From Methylotenera_A sp036676175 (lineage in GTDB: Bacteria > Pseudomonadota > Gammaproteobacteria > Burkholderiales > Methylophilaceae), in the NCBI GenBank assembly GCA_036676175.1, contig JAKFDL010000071.1, positions 1-57,523 of the forward strand: a stretch of 57,523 nt of DNA. The letters run 5' to 3'. This document shows, one piece after another, positions 1-7,726 of the stretch; the first letter of the stretch is position 1; every line of letters begins with the position of its first letter. The translations under genes were made by a program, and so were the position numbers. Below the pieces are notes generated by a model. The model saw nothing but the letters and a program-made list of their open reading frames with translations. It was not told the origin of the DNA and ran no database searches.

Positions 1-4
1 TTTT

Positions 5-463
5 TTATTTAAGTAGTTTTAAAATAAAATCCCAGTCCTTTGGATCTACTGGCGTAATAGATAAACGATTACCGCGCTGCAGAATACGTAAACTCGCCAG
101 TTCAGGTATCTCGCGCATTTCTTTCAAGCTAAGTATTCGCGTTTTACGCACTAACTTGACATCTACATTCACCCAGCGCGGTGTTTCTTGGGTAGATTTT
201 TCATCATAGTATTTATGACCTTTTATGAATTGAAATCTGTCCGGGTAAGCGCGGCTAGCCACTTCAGCAATGCCGGCAACACCAGGTAATTCGCAATTGG
301 AATGATAAAATAGCACACCATCGCCTATATTCATTTGATCGCGCATAAAATTGCGCGCTTGATAATTGCGTACACCATACCAATCCACGGTTTGATTAGG
401 CATTACAGCCAAATCGTCAATCGAAACATCGCCCGGCTCGGATTTCATTAACCAATAACGCAT
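5..463 (-). CDS. EVE domain-containing protein
   Basis: The 152-residue product matches the small EVE/thymocyte nuclear protein family (PUA-like fold) over its whole length. The N-terminus MRYWLMKSEP and the following WYGVRNYQARNFMR are hallmark segments of this family. Members are believed to bind modified bases in RNA or DNA, but the exact role in bacteria is unsettled. The gene is complete, with its stop codon at the very edge of the window. It is divergent from the DUF2237 gene, with about 90 bases between them. The start is the only plausible ATG before the conserved motif; the Shine-Dalgarno is weak. Confidence 0.9.
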   Translation of the reverse strand: MRYWLMKSEPGDVSIDDLAVMPNQTVDWYGVRNYQARNFMRDQMNIGDGVLFYHSNCELPGVAGIAEVASRAYPDRFQFIKGHKYYDEKSTQETPRWVNVDVKLVRKTRILSLKEMREIPELASLRILQRGNRLSITPVDPKDWDFILKLLK

Positions 464-552
464 ATATTTTGTGTCAACCTACAATTTGTAAAAGTATTAG
501 GTATGATAATTGAAGTTAACATTTTTTATGAAAATTTTGGAACGAAGACATC

Positions 553-912
553 ATGGCCCGCAACGTATTAGGCACCACATTACAAACTTGTAGTTTAGCG
601 CCAATGACTGGCTTTACCCGCACCGGCTGCTGCGAAACTGGGCCAGAAGATAATGGTAGCCACACCGTATGCTGTCAAATGACAGAAGAATTTTTGGTGT
701 TTTCAATCAGTCGCGGCAACGATTTAAGTACACCGCGTCCCGAATATGGTTTTGAAGGTTTGAAGCCAGGTAACCGCTGGTGCGTTTGTGCAGCACGTTG
801 GCTTGAAGCCAGCGAGGCAGGCTTTGCACCACCAGTGATTTTAGAAGCTTGCCACGAGAGATGCCTCGAAATTGTCGAGCTAGCCGATTTGAAATATCAC
901 GAATTGCGTTAG
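553..912 (+). CDS. DUF2237 family protein
   Basis: The 119-residue product has the signature of DUF2237: NVLG near the start, then MTGFTRTGCCETGPED, HTVC, ARGNDLSTP-like (SRGNDLSTP) and GNRWCVCAARW. Several cysteines (CC, VCC, CVC) are conserved in the family and suggest metal binding or redox chemistry, but no function is established. A GGAACG stretch lies about 10 bases ahead of the ATG. No membrane segment or signal peptide is visible. The gene stands alone between the divergent EVE gene and the 6S RNA locus. Confidence 0.88.
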   Translation: MARNVLGTTLQTCSLAPMTGFTRTGCCETGPEDNGSHTVCCQMTEEFLVFSISRGNDLSTPRPEYGFEGLKPGNRWCVCAARWLEASEAGFAPPVILEACHERCLEIVELADLKYHELR

Positions 913-1021
913 CTAGCGTAATTCTTTTGAAAAAAGCTTCGAGAGAGGCATTTAAGCAAATGCAGCACTCTAAGTACGAGATGTGAAATAGCCCATATCA
1001 GCGATATTTCAACAAAATTTA

Positions 1022-1218
1022 TTTGCTCTGGTGTTGCCTGAGTCGTTAATCCTGAACCAAAAAAGTTCAGGTGGTAACAACCTAAAGCACTTTAGGTACA
1101 CTCGCCAAGGGCATCTTAAAAGAAAACCCAATTTAGAGCGCGCACACCGCGCTTGATGAGCCGAAACCTATAACAAAGACTAGTTCAAGGAATTTAGACT
1201 CAAGCAACACCACAGAAA
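1022..1218 (-). ncRNA. ssrS: 6S RNA (ssrS), minus strand
   Basis: 6S RNA mimics an open promoter and binds the sigma-70 RNA polymerase holoenzyme. A long closing stem joins the segment around 1026-1044 (CTCTGGTGTTGCCTGAGTC) to its near-complement around 1197-1215. Read on the minus strand, the 3' part shows a CCTGAAC...GGTTCAGG hairpin followed by the closing strand. This order matches the CCTTGAACC/GGTTCAAGG hairpin and closing strand of the E. coli molecule. The length of about 195 fits. It lies directly downstream of zapA on the same strand, the usual zapA-ssrS arrangement. Strand is inferred from these two points; the ends are approximate. Confidence 0.75.
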
Positions 1219-1262
1219 ACAGCTTGATGATAAAGCGGGGAAATTACAAGTTTATGAAATTA

Positions 1263-1568
1263 TTATAACAGCTTAGTTGGCGCTGCCATCGCTTCATCAA
1301 TTTGATTCTGCATGGCACTAATCCTACGCTTATAATCACCGATGTCAACCTCACCAGTTTTAGTATTTAATAATTCATGAGATAAGTTTAGCGCCGCCAT
1401 AATTGCGATGCGGTCCAGCCCCACCACTTTGCCTGAGTCACGAATATCGTGCATTTTTTTATCGAGATAACTCACTGCATTTAGCAAGCCCTCACGTTCC
1501 TCATCGGTACACGAAACAGTAAACTCGCGCCCCATAATGGACACATCAACAGGTTTAACTGCACTCAT
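1263..1568 (-). CDS. zapA: Cell division protein ZapA
   Basis: ZapA bundles and stabilises FtsZ protofilaments at the division ring. The 101-residue product has the ZapA pattern: a short N-terminal beta-rich head (VDVSIMGREFTVSC), then helices containing LDKKMHDIRDSGKV and DRIAIMAALNLSHELL, then a C-terminal coiled coil. The length is typical. Its ATG overlaps the stop of the upstream coiled-coil gene by four bases (ATGA), so the two are probably translationally coupled. 6S RNA follows downstream. Confidence 0.93.
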   Translation of the reverse strand: MSAVKPVDVSIMGREFTVSCTDEEREGLLNAVSYLDKKMHDIRDSGKVVGLDRIAIMAALNLSHELLNTKTGEVDIGDYKRRISAMQNQIDEAMAAPTKLL

Positions 1569-1771
1569 GGTGCATCCTCACCTTCTGGCACAGACTGCAA
1601 TAAAGCTTCTAGTTTATTGCTGGCCAGTAGCATACTGCTTTTTAAGGCATCGGTTTTTTGCTGGGCCAGCATTATATTGTCACGCAATTGACCATTCTCC
1701 TCGCGCAGTTGACCGCACAAAGAGATGAGTTTGGAAATTTTTTCCTCTAAACTTTTTAAATCTGCTTCCAT
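1565..1771 (-). CDS. ZapB-like small coiled-coil division protein
   Basis: This 68-residue, almost entirely coiled-coil protein (KSLEEKISKLISLCGQL onward) precedes zapA in a two-gene operon. Such proteins upstream of zapA in beta- and gammaproteobacteria are usually annotated as TIGR02449 or ZapB-like, and they are thought to work with ZapA at the Z-ring. I placed the start at the internal Met (MEADLKS), which has a GGGG stretch just upstream. A longer reading from 1798 has no ribosome-binding site and begins with a hydrophobic stretch unlike the family. Function is by context and coiled-coil character only. Confidence 0.7.
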   Translation of the reverse strand: MEADLKSLEEKISKLISLCGQLREENGQLRDNIMLAQQKTDALKSSMLLASNKLEALLQSVPEGEDAP

Positions 1772-1918
1772 TGCCCCACTATAAATTAAAAAATTCATTT
1801 AAGTCAATAGCTAACGTGAGCTATTCAAAGTAATTTAACACGTTTAACCCACTTGTGACCCAAATTTAAATCGCATAAGTACCTAAAAAACAACATATGG
1901 CGATATAATTGCGCCTAG

Positions 1919-2140
1919 TTGTAAGGTGCCACTGTTTATTTTAAGCATGGTGAAACTGGGAATTAGGTGCGTTAGTTTTAGTTATTATTTAACTACAAGA
2001 AATTAACAATGCCTATGCTGCCCCCGCAACGGTAAGTGAGTCGTGATTTGTTCATAAAAGTTTTGCAAAAGCCACTGAGCATTAAAAAGCTTGGGAAGGC
2101 GCAAAACTAAAGCTCACAAGCCCGGAGACCGGCCTTGCAA
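1919..2140 (+). promoter_or_regulatory. Cobalamin (AdoCbl) riboswitch upstream of btuB
   Basis: All the main blocks of a class-I cobalamin riboswitch appear in order. They are AAGGTGCC at 1923, GGTGAAACTGGGAA at 1949, TGCCCCCGCAACGGTAAG at 2018, AGCCACTGAG with GGGAAGGCG at 2070-2101, and the B12-box-like AAGCCCGGAGACCGGC at 2118-2133. AdoCbl binding normally shuts off downstream expression. The 160 bases between aptamer and btuB hold several GC-rich segments, including a weak GCCC/GGGC hairpin followed by a T-run near 2203-2228 that could act as the expression platform. Whether control is at termination or at translation initiation is not resolved from sequence. Confidence 0.95.
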
Positions 2141-2303
2141 CTTAAGCCTTAATGTTAAGGCGCGCTAGGAAATACCGCGGGGTGACGGTGTCAAGAGCTG
2201 CTGCCCCCTATTTTTGGGCGCAATTTTTGTCGGCTTACCCTTCTTTATTCCCTAGTTTTTTAAGAAACCGCATGCGGGGACGCATGTAATTTAGGGAAAT
2301 ATA

Positions 2304-4166
2304 ATGAAAAAATCTACTATTGCCAGCCTAGTTGGGCTGGTTTTCACATCACCATCTTTCGCGGTCGAAAATATTAATTTAGATGAAGTTGTTGTAACTG
2401 CATCAAGATTTGAAGAGCCTTTAAGCACTACATTGCGCGATGTATCCGTCATTGACCGAGAGCAAATCGAACGTGCTGGGCAATCGACTTTAGTTGAAAT
2501 TTTACAAACACAACCTGGCATCGAAATCACCAATACGGGCGGCGAAGGCAAAGCATCCGGCATATTCATGCGCGGCACTAGCAGTAACCATGTGCTGGTG
2601 TTGATTGATGGCGTTAGAGTGAACTCCGCCACGCTGGGCACTACCACGTTTGAGAACATTCCCGTAGCTTTGATTGATAAAATTGAAATTGTGCGCGGGC
2701 CAGCAACAAGCTTGTACGGACAAGATGCCATCGGTGGCGTTATTCAAATTTTTACCAAAAAAGGGAGTGGCGCTCCTAAATTTTATGCTGGTATCGGTTA
2801 TGGTACGTATAACACCAAAACTGCAGAAGCTGGCGTGCATGGCGCTATCGGCGATACCAGCTTTGCATTAGGTGTATCAAGCAAAGATACCGATGGCTTT
2901 TCTGCGCTTAAAACCAATAACCCCAACCTGGACGATGATGATGGCTATCGCAACTTGTCATTTACAGGTTCTGCCTCGCATCAAATTGTTGAAGGCCATG
3001 AACTCGGCATTCAATTTTTAAGTAGCGAAGGCCACACCAAATTTGATAGTCGCTTTAACCTATTCAATCCGCCAGCCACCATCAACTTTTCAGATAATGC
3101 GGACATTTCACAATTGAGCTATGCAGTTACCAGCAAAAATAAATTTTTACCTAACTGGCAATCTACACTACGCCTAGGTGAAGGCATGGATGAATCCGTC
3201 AGCTTTCAAAGTTTTGGGCGTAGTTTATTTAGGACAAAACAACGCCAATACTCTTGGCAAAATGATATTACTTTGCCAGTTGGTACATTAACGCTGGCTT
3301 ACGATAGACTAGAAGAACGCGTAAATTCCACTGCTGACTTTAATAGAAAAAGTCGTAACAATGATGGCTATTTTGCAGGTTATTTAGCCAACTTAGGCAA
3401 TCATACTTTGCAGCTAAATTATCGCAGTGATCACAACAGTCAATTTGGCAATAACGATACTGGTGGTATCGCCTATGGATATCAGTTTAACGATAGCTGG
3501 CGCGCCACAACCAGCTATGGCAGCGCATTCAAAGCACCTAGTTTTAATGATCTGTATTTCCCAGATTCATTTGGATTTGCAACCAGCAACCCTAATTTAG
3601 TCCCTGAAGAATCAGATAATATCGAGGCAAGTTTGCGTTTTCAACATGCGAACACAACTGCATCTGTCACCCTATTTGAAAACAAAATACGTAATTTGAT
3701 TGCGCTTGATTCAAACTTTGTGCCATTTAACGCGAATAAGGTAAAAATTCAAGGCGTTACTGTCGCAGCATCGCAAGGCTGGAACAACTGGCAACTAGAG
3801 GGCAGTGTCGATATTCAATCCCCACGAGATGAAGGTACTGATAACTTGCTGGTCAGGCGCGCTAATCGGTATGCCAAAGCCAACTTAAGTTATACCTTAG
3901 GCGATTGGCGATTTGGTGCAGAAACAGTAACCAGCTCCAAACGCTACAACGACAGCGCGAATCTTCAGCCGATTGCTGGTTATACCTTGTTTAACCTCAC
4001 AACCGACTATCAAATTAACCCTGAATGGAAAGTGCAAGCCCGATTCAATAATGTATTTGATAAAAATTATGCCTTGGCTTTTGACGGTAACCCCAATACC
4101 TCCGGATTTGTTTACAACACGCCCGGGTCAAACTTGTTTGTAAATTTACGTTGGGCACCAAAATAG
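2304..4166 (+). CDS. btuB: TonB-dependent vitamin B12 receptor BtuB
   Basis: BtuB is an outer-membrane TonB-dependent beta-barrel that imports corrinoids. The 620-residue product has a signal peptide ending near Ala20, a TonB box at about 27-36 (DEVVVTASRF), a plug domain with PGIEI and VLVLIDGVRVN followed by EIVRGPATSLYGQDAIGG, and a barrel ending in an aromatic-containing C-terminus. The length is typical of BtuB. It is the first gene after the cobalamin riboswitch, which strongly supports corrinoid as substrate over siderophore. An AGGGAAA ribosome-binding site precedes the ATG. btuM follows after about 80 bases. Confidence 0.94.
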   Translation: MKKSTIASLVGLVFTSPSFAVENINLDEVVVTASRFEEPLSTTLRDVSVIDREQIERAGQSTLVEILQTQPGIEITNTGGEGKASGIFMRGTSSNHVLVLIDGVRVNSATLGTTTFENIPVALIDKIEIVRGPATSLYGQDAIGGVIQIFTKKGSGAPKFYAGIGYGTYNTKTAEAGVHGAIGDTSFALGVSSKDTDGFSALKTNNPNLDDDDGYRNLSFTGSASHQIVEGHELGIQFLSSEGHTKFDSRFNLFNPPATINFSDNADISQLSYAVTSKNKFLPNWQSTLRLGEGMDESVSFQSFGRSLFRTKQRQYSWQNDITLPVGTLTLAYDRLEERVNSTADFNRKSRNNDGYFAGYLANLGNHTLQLNYRSDHNSQFGNNDTGGIAYGYQFNDSWRATTSYGSAFKAPSFNDLYFPDSFGFATSNPNLVPEESDNIEASLRFQHANTTASVTLFENKIRNLIALDSNFVPFNANKVKIQGVTVAASQGWNNWQLEGSVDIQSPRDEGTDNLLVRRANRYAKANLSYTLGDWRFGAETVTSSKRYNDSANLQPIAGYTLFNLTTDYQINPEWKVQARFNNVFDKNYALAFDGNPNTSGFVYNTPGSNLFVNLRWAPK

Positions 4167-4245
4167 CTTGTTCACAGTAACTTATTGATAGCTACCAATC
4201 AATATTTTAAAGGTATAATTCGATATATACAGTTGGAGATTTAAA

Positions 4246-4818
4246 ATGAACATAAGCGCTCTATCCTCTTACAAAAAACCACTGTTTATTGCCATTGCAA
4301 TTGCATTTGCTATGCTACTGACACGTGGTAGCCATGTGCTCACGCATGTATCTTTACCGGATGCAAGCTTAGCCTTATTTTTACTCGGCGGATTGCTACT
4401 TAAGCGCTGGGCATGGTTTGCAGCGTTTTTTGGCTTAGCCACGTTTATCGATTTTGGCGCTGCCGCACTTGACCCGCTGCAAGGTTTTTGCCTGACCAAT
4501 GGTTATTGGGGTTTGATACCAAGCTACGCAGCACTTTGGTTTGGTGGTTTGTGGTTGAGCAAACAAAGCAATCCATTTGCCGCATTGCATTTTACACTGG
4601 TGAGTTTAAGTACAACATTTATCGCCTTTGTCGTTTCTACCCAAACCTATTATTTGTTCTCTGGCCGCTTTCCTGCACAAGGTTTAATTGAGTCAATGAA
4701 GCACGGCTGGAACTATTTACCCGATTGGATGGCAGTAAACGCGGCATATTTTGGCTTAGTGTTAATTGTGGTGGCGCTAGTGCGAAGTGTTAAATCTAGC
4801 CAAACCTCTGAAATTTAA
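4246..4818 (+). CDS. btuM: BtuM-type vitamin B12 membrane transporter
   Basis: This is a 190-residue integral membrane protein with about six hydrophobic segments. It resembles BtuM, a solitary S-component-like (ECF-type) B12 transporter characterised from Thiobacillus denitrificans. That protein binds cobalamin through a cysteine ligand (Cys80) and decyanates cyanocobalamin. Here Cys82, in the context LQGFCLTNGYWGLIPSY, falls at the matching place. The gene sits between btuB and bluB and downstream of the riboswitch, as expected for an inner-membrane partner of BtuB. A strong terminator follows. The family call rests on memory of the motif, on size and on context. Confidence 0.8.
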   Translation: MNISALSSYKKPLFIAIAIAFAMLLTRGSHVLTHVSLPDASLALFLLGGLLLKRWAWFAAFFGLATFIDFGAAALDPLQGFCLTNGYWGLIPSYAALWFGGLWLSKQSNPFAALHFTLVSLSTTFIAFVVSTQTYYLFSGRFPAQGLIESMKHGWNYLPDWMAVNAAYFGLVLIVVALVRSVKSSQTSEI

Positions 4819-4835
4819 TCATGTAAGCTATATTA

Positions 4836-4864
4836 AAAAAAGCCACTTTACAGTGGCTTTTTTT
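4836..4864 (+). terminator. Rho-independent terminator after btuM
   Basis: A 7-bp perfect stem (AGCCACT / AGTGGCT, loop TTAC) is flanked by an A-run and followed by a T-run. It ends the btuB-btuM unit only about 22 bases before the bluB start codon. Confidence 0.9.
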
Positions 4865-4886
4865 ATATTGGTTTTTCTAACTTCAT

Positions 4887-5549
4887 ATGAAAAATATACA
4901 TTCTTACAACGAGCAAGAACAAGCCGCCATTTATAAGGTGATTGCTGAACGACGCGATATGCGGCATTTTTTGTCTACGCCTATTGCCCCGCCATTACTG
5001 CAGAAATTGCTGCAGGCTGCGCATCAAGCACCTAGCGTGGGACTGATGCAACCGTGGCGCTTTATTCGCATTAGCGATTCAAACTTGCGCAAACAAATTC
5101 ATCAATTGGTGGATGCAGAGCGCATTAAAACCGCGCAAGCCATCGGCGAACTAGAAACCACAACGCGCATGGCGGAATTTTTAAAGCTTAAAGTAGAAGG
5201 TATTTTAGATTGCGGTGAGCTGTTAATAGCCACCCTTTGCGATAAGCGCGAACAGCATGTGTTTGGCCGCCGCACGCTACCAGAGATGGATGTTGCATCA
5301 GTCAGTTGTGCCATACAGAATATGTGGTTGGCTGCACGTGCTGAGGGCGTTGGCATGGGCTGGGTGAGTATTTTTGACCCAGTTAAACTGGCTAATTTGC
5401 TTAACATGCCAACTGGCACCAAACCAATTGCCATATTATGCTTAGGCTACGTCAACACATTTTACAAAGAACCCATGTTAGTAGAAACGGGTTGGCGTGA
5501 GGCTAAACCACTTAGTGAAATGCTGATGGAAAATACATGGCAAGCATGA
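4887..5549 (+). CDS. bluB: 5,6-dimethylbenzimidazole synthase BluB
   Basis: BluB is a flavin-destroying nitroreductase-fold enzyme that makes 5,6-dimethylbenzimidazole (DMB), the B12 lower ligand, from reduced FMN and oxygen. The 220-residue product has the expected motifs ERRDMRHF (21-28), APSVGLMQPWRFI, RRTLPEMD and CAIQNMWLAARAEGVG. The length is typical. It begins a tight run bluB-btuF-like-cobU-S4 with overlapping ends. Oddly, its ATG lies just past a strong terminator, with no clear Shine-Dalgarno and little room for a promoter. It may therefore rely on read-through or a near-leaderless transcript. Confidence 0.94.
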   Translation: MKNIHSYNEQEQAAIYKVIAERRDMRHFLSTPIAPPLLQKLLQAAHQAPSVGLMQPWRFIRISDSNLRKQIHQLVDAERIKTAQAIGELETTTRMAEFLKLKVEGILDCGELLIATLCDKREQHVFGRRTLPEMDVASVSCAIQNMWLAARAEGVGMGWVSIFDPVKLANLLNMPTGTKPIAILCLGYVNTFYKEPMLVETGWREAKPLSEMLMENTWQA

Positions 5550-6391
5550 TGAACCACTTGCCTGAGCGTATTGTTTGCATCACCACCGAAACGGTTGAAG
5601 TACTGTATTTACTGGGTGAACAAGACCGCATCGTCGGCATTTCTGGTTATACCACACGTCCTGCCATTGCACGGCACGAAAAGCCAAAAGTATCGGCTTT
5701 TACCAGTGCAAAAATAGATAAAATATTAGCGCTTAAACCCGATTTAGTACTGGGTTTTTCTAACTTGCAGGCTGATATTGCGGCAGAGTTAATCAAAGCT
5801 GGCATTGAGGTGCATGTGTTTAACCAACGCTCAATCGAAGATATTTTGCGCATGATACTAACAGTTGGAAGCTTGGTAGGCGCACAAGCTAAAGCTGAGG
5901 TCTTAGTTTCTGCATATCAACAACAAATAAATGATGCCCTACAAGCTGCATCTAGATTGCGTTGCAGGCCGACTGTTTATTTTGAAGAGTGGGATGAGCC
6001 GATGATGTGCAGTATTCGCTGGGCAGCGGAACTCATCAAAATTGCAGGCGGCGAAGACTGTTTTCCAGAGCTGACACAATTTCAAAGCGCGGGTGAGCGC
6101 GTGGTAACACCGGCACAAGTATTGGTTAGGCAACCTGATATTATCATTGGCTCATGGTGCGGAAAAAAATTCCAGCCCGCGCAAATAGCAACACGTGAGG
6201 GCTGGGACGAAATGCCCGCCGTAAAAAATGGCTTTGTGTATGAAATAAAATCTGTCGATATTTTGCAGCCCGGGCCATCAGTATTTACGCATGGCTTACC
6301 GCAATTGCAAACAATTATTCAGCAATGGGCTGATGCTAAAAGTCTGGCTCAAACTCAGACACAAAAGTTGACACAAAGGCTACACGCATGA
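5537..6391 (+). CDS. BtuF-like cobalamin-binding protein without signal peptide
   Basis: The product (up to 284 residues) is a periplasmic-binding-protein fold of the BtuF/FepB class: PERIVCITTETVEVLYLLG, IVGISGYT, LKPDLVLGFS, and a WDEPMMCSIRWAAELI segment typical of the cobalamin-binding subgroup. There is no signal peptide or lipobox, so it would stay in the cytoplasm as written. No BtuC or BtuD gene is nearby. It overlaps the end of bluB; alternative starts at 5546 (an ATGA overlap with the bluB stop) and 5549 change only the first few residues. It overlaps cobU by ATGA at its 3' end. Handling of corrinoid inside the cell is an inference. Confidence 0.8.
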   Translation: MASMMNHLPERIVCITTETVEVLYLLGEQDRIVGISGYTTRPAIARHEKPKVSAFTSAKIDKILALKPDLVLGFSNLQADIAAELIKAGIEVHVFNQRSIEDILRMILTVGSLVGAQAKAEVLVSAYQQQINDALQAASRLRCRPTVYFEEWDEPMMCSIRWAAELIKIAGGEDCFPELTQFQSAGERVVTPAQVLVRQPDIIIGSWCGKKFQPAQIATREGWDEMPAVKNGFVYEIKSVDILQPGPSVFTHGLPQLQTIIQQWADAKSLAQTQTQKLTQRLHA

Positions 6392-6915
6392 GCATTCATT
6401 TAATATTAGGTGGGGCACGCTCTGGCAAAAGCGTTTATGCTGAAAAACTAGCAACTCAAAGCAATTTGCCTGTGACTTACATTGCCACCGCGCAAATTTA
6501 TGACGACGAATTTAAATCGCGCGTACAGCACCACCAGGATAGGCGACCTAAACATTGGAAATTGATAGAAGAACCTCACTTTCTAAGTAGCGCCTTGCAA
6601 GCCCATAACAAGACTGGAACTACCCTGATCATCGATTGCCTCACGTTATGGCTGGCGCAATGGATTTGTGAAGATTGCAAGCCACCCAGCAGCTCTAGCT
6701 GGCAACTGCAACGCGAAGCCCTGTTGAAAATTTTACCTAATATGCAAGCTGAGATCTTTCTGGTCAGCAACGAGGTCGGCATGGGTATCGTGCCGCTGGG
6801 TGAAATTAATCGGCAATTCCAAGATGAGCAGGGCCGCCTGAATCAGGCAATTGCGCAGCTTGCAGATCACGTAAGCTTTATTGCTGCTGGCCTACCATTA
6901 AAACTAAAGGGTTAA
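6388..6915 (+). CDS. cobU: Adenosylcobinamide kinase / guanylyltransferase
   Basis: CobU phosphorylates adenosylcobinamide and transfers GMP to give AdoCbi-GDP, the substrate of CobS. The 175-residue product opens with the P-loop GGARSGKS (8-15). It then has the conserved RVQHHQDRRPKHW segment, whose His49 aligns with the guanylylated histidine, and LIIDCLTLWL and LVSNEVGMGIVPLGEINRQF. All these are family hallmarks. The start ATG overlaps the preceding stop (ATGA). The S4-domain gene follows after six bases. Confidence 0.95.
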   Translation: MSIHLILGGARSGKSVYAEKLATQSNLPVTYIATAQIYDDEFKSRVQHHQDRRPKHWKLIEEPHFLSSALQAHNKTGTTLIIDCLTLWLAQWICEDCKPPSSSSWQLQREALLKILPNMQAEIFLVSNEVGMGIVPLGEINRQFQDEQGRLNQAIAQLADHVSFIAAGLPLKLKG

Positions 6916-6921
6916 ATTTAG

Positions 6922-7125
6922 ATGAAATTTGAATTGAAAGGCGAATACATTGCGCTATGCGATTTACTTAAAACCGTAGGAATAGCGCAAAGTGGTGGCC
7001 AGGGAAAAGTGTTTGTGGCGGATGGCAACGTGACAGTAGATGGCGCGATTGAGCTGCGCAAAACGGCTAAAATACGCAAGGGTCAGGTTGTGGTGTGTTT
7101 TGGTGAAACGATAGAAGTTAGCTAA
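6922..7125 (+). CDS. S4-domain RNA-binding protein (YbcJ-like)
   Basis: The 67-residue protein is essentially one S4 RNA-binding domain: LCDLLKTVGIAQSGGQGKVF, then GNVTVDGAIELRKTAKIRKGQVV. It resembles E. coli YbcJ and YaaA-type small S4 proteins. Its presence as the last gene of the bluB-cobU run, six bases after cobU, is probably positional rather than a functional link to B12. It converges on cobC, with about 35 bases between and no obvious terminator. Confidence 0.85.
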   Translation: MKFELKGEYIALCDLLKTVGIAQSGGQGKVFVADGNVTVDGAIELRKTAKIRKGQVVVCFGETIEVS

Positions 7126-7159
7126 ATGTATTTAAATTCAAAAAATGTTCAATTCGTAA

Positions 7160-7726
7160 TCAAAAATTAACGCGATTGATTTTTGGTATTTTCTCACTAA
7201 AATCAAGCTCTGTTACGCTGGCGTAATCAATATTAAAACGAAATAAGCCTTTCAGCTCCATGTTTAAAACATGCGCCAACAATGCACGAATTAAGCCGCC
7301 ATGCGTCACAATTAAAATATGTTTACCAGTATTTTCTAGCTTCAATTCATCTAAAATGTGGATTGCACGTTGTTGCAATTGGCCAAACGTTTCACCCTTG
7401 GGCGGCGCCTGATTGGCATAATCATGTGCCCAGGCATCAAAAATATCACGCGGAATATTATCCCAAGCATACGTTTCCCAATCGCCAAAATTCAGCTCCA
7501 TCAGTCGTGCATCTTCGATAGCCTCACCATAATCTAGCGCGGCAGCCAGCTTGGTGCAGCGCTGTAAGGGGCTGGCATATACTGCATCGAATTGAAAACC
7601 TGCAAGCTTGGTTTTTAATTGATTAACTTCATCCCAAAAACCAACGCCCACGTCAATATCCGCTTGGCCGTAACAAATGCCCGGGGCAATTTGCAATGAG
7701 GTATGCCGAACTAGTGTTAGTTTCAT
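7160..7726 (-). CDS. cobC: Alpha-ribazole phosphatase (histidine phosphatase)
   Basis: CobC removes the phosphate from alpha-ribazole-5'-phosphate or the cobalamin phosphate in nucleotide loop assembly. The 188-residue product has the histidine-phosphatase catalytic motif LVRHTS near the start. It also has YASPLQRC, ELNFGDWE and HGGLIRALLAH. The corrected start (MKLTLVRHT) overlaps the cobS stop by ATGA. A longer reading adds ten unrelated residues and is rejected. It is the last gene of the cobT-cobS-cobC operon. Confidence 0.92.
   Translation of the reverse strand: MKLTLVRHTSLQIAPGICYGQADIDVGVGFWDEVNQLKTKLAGFQFDAVYASPLQRCTKLAAALDYGEAIEDARLMELNFGDWETYAWDNIPRDIFDAWAHDYANQAPPKGETFGQLQQRAIHILDELKLENTGKHILIVTHGGLIRALLAHVLNMELKGLFRFNIDYASVTELDFSEKIPKINRVNF

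Noticed and set aside
1022..1218. 6S RNA on the plus strand
   Set aside because: The closing stem is symmetric, but the 3' hairpin order matches known 6S RNA only on the minus strand, which is also the usual zapA-ssrS orientation.
2502..2871. Short frames on both strands inside btuB (minus 2502-2840, plus 2674-2871)
   Set aside because: Both overlap the conserved plug and early barrel of BtuB and show no independent coding evidence.
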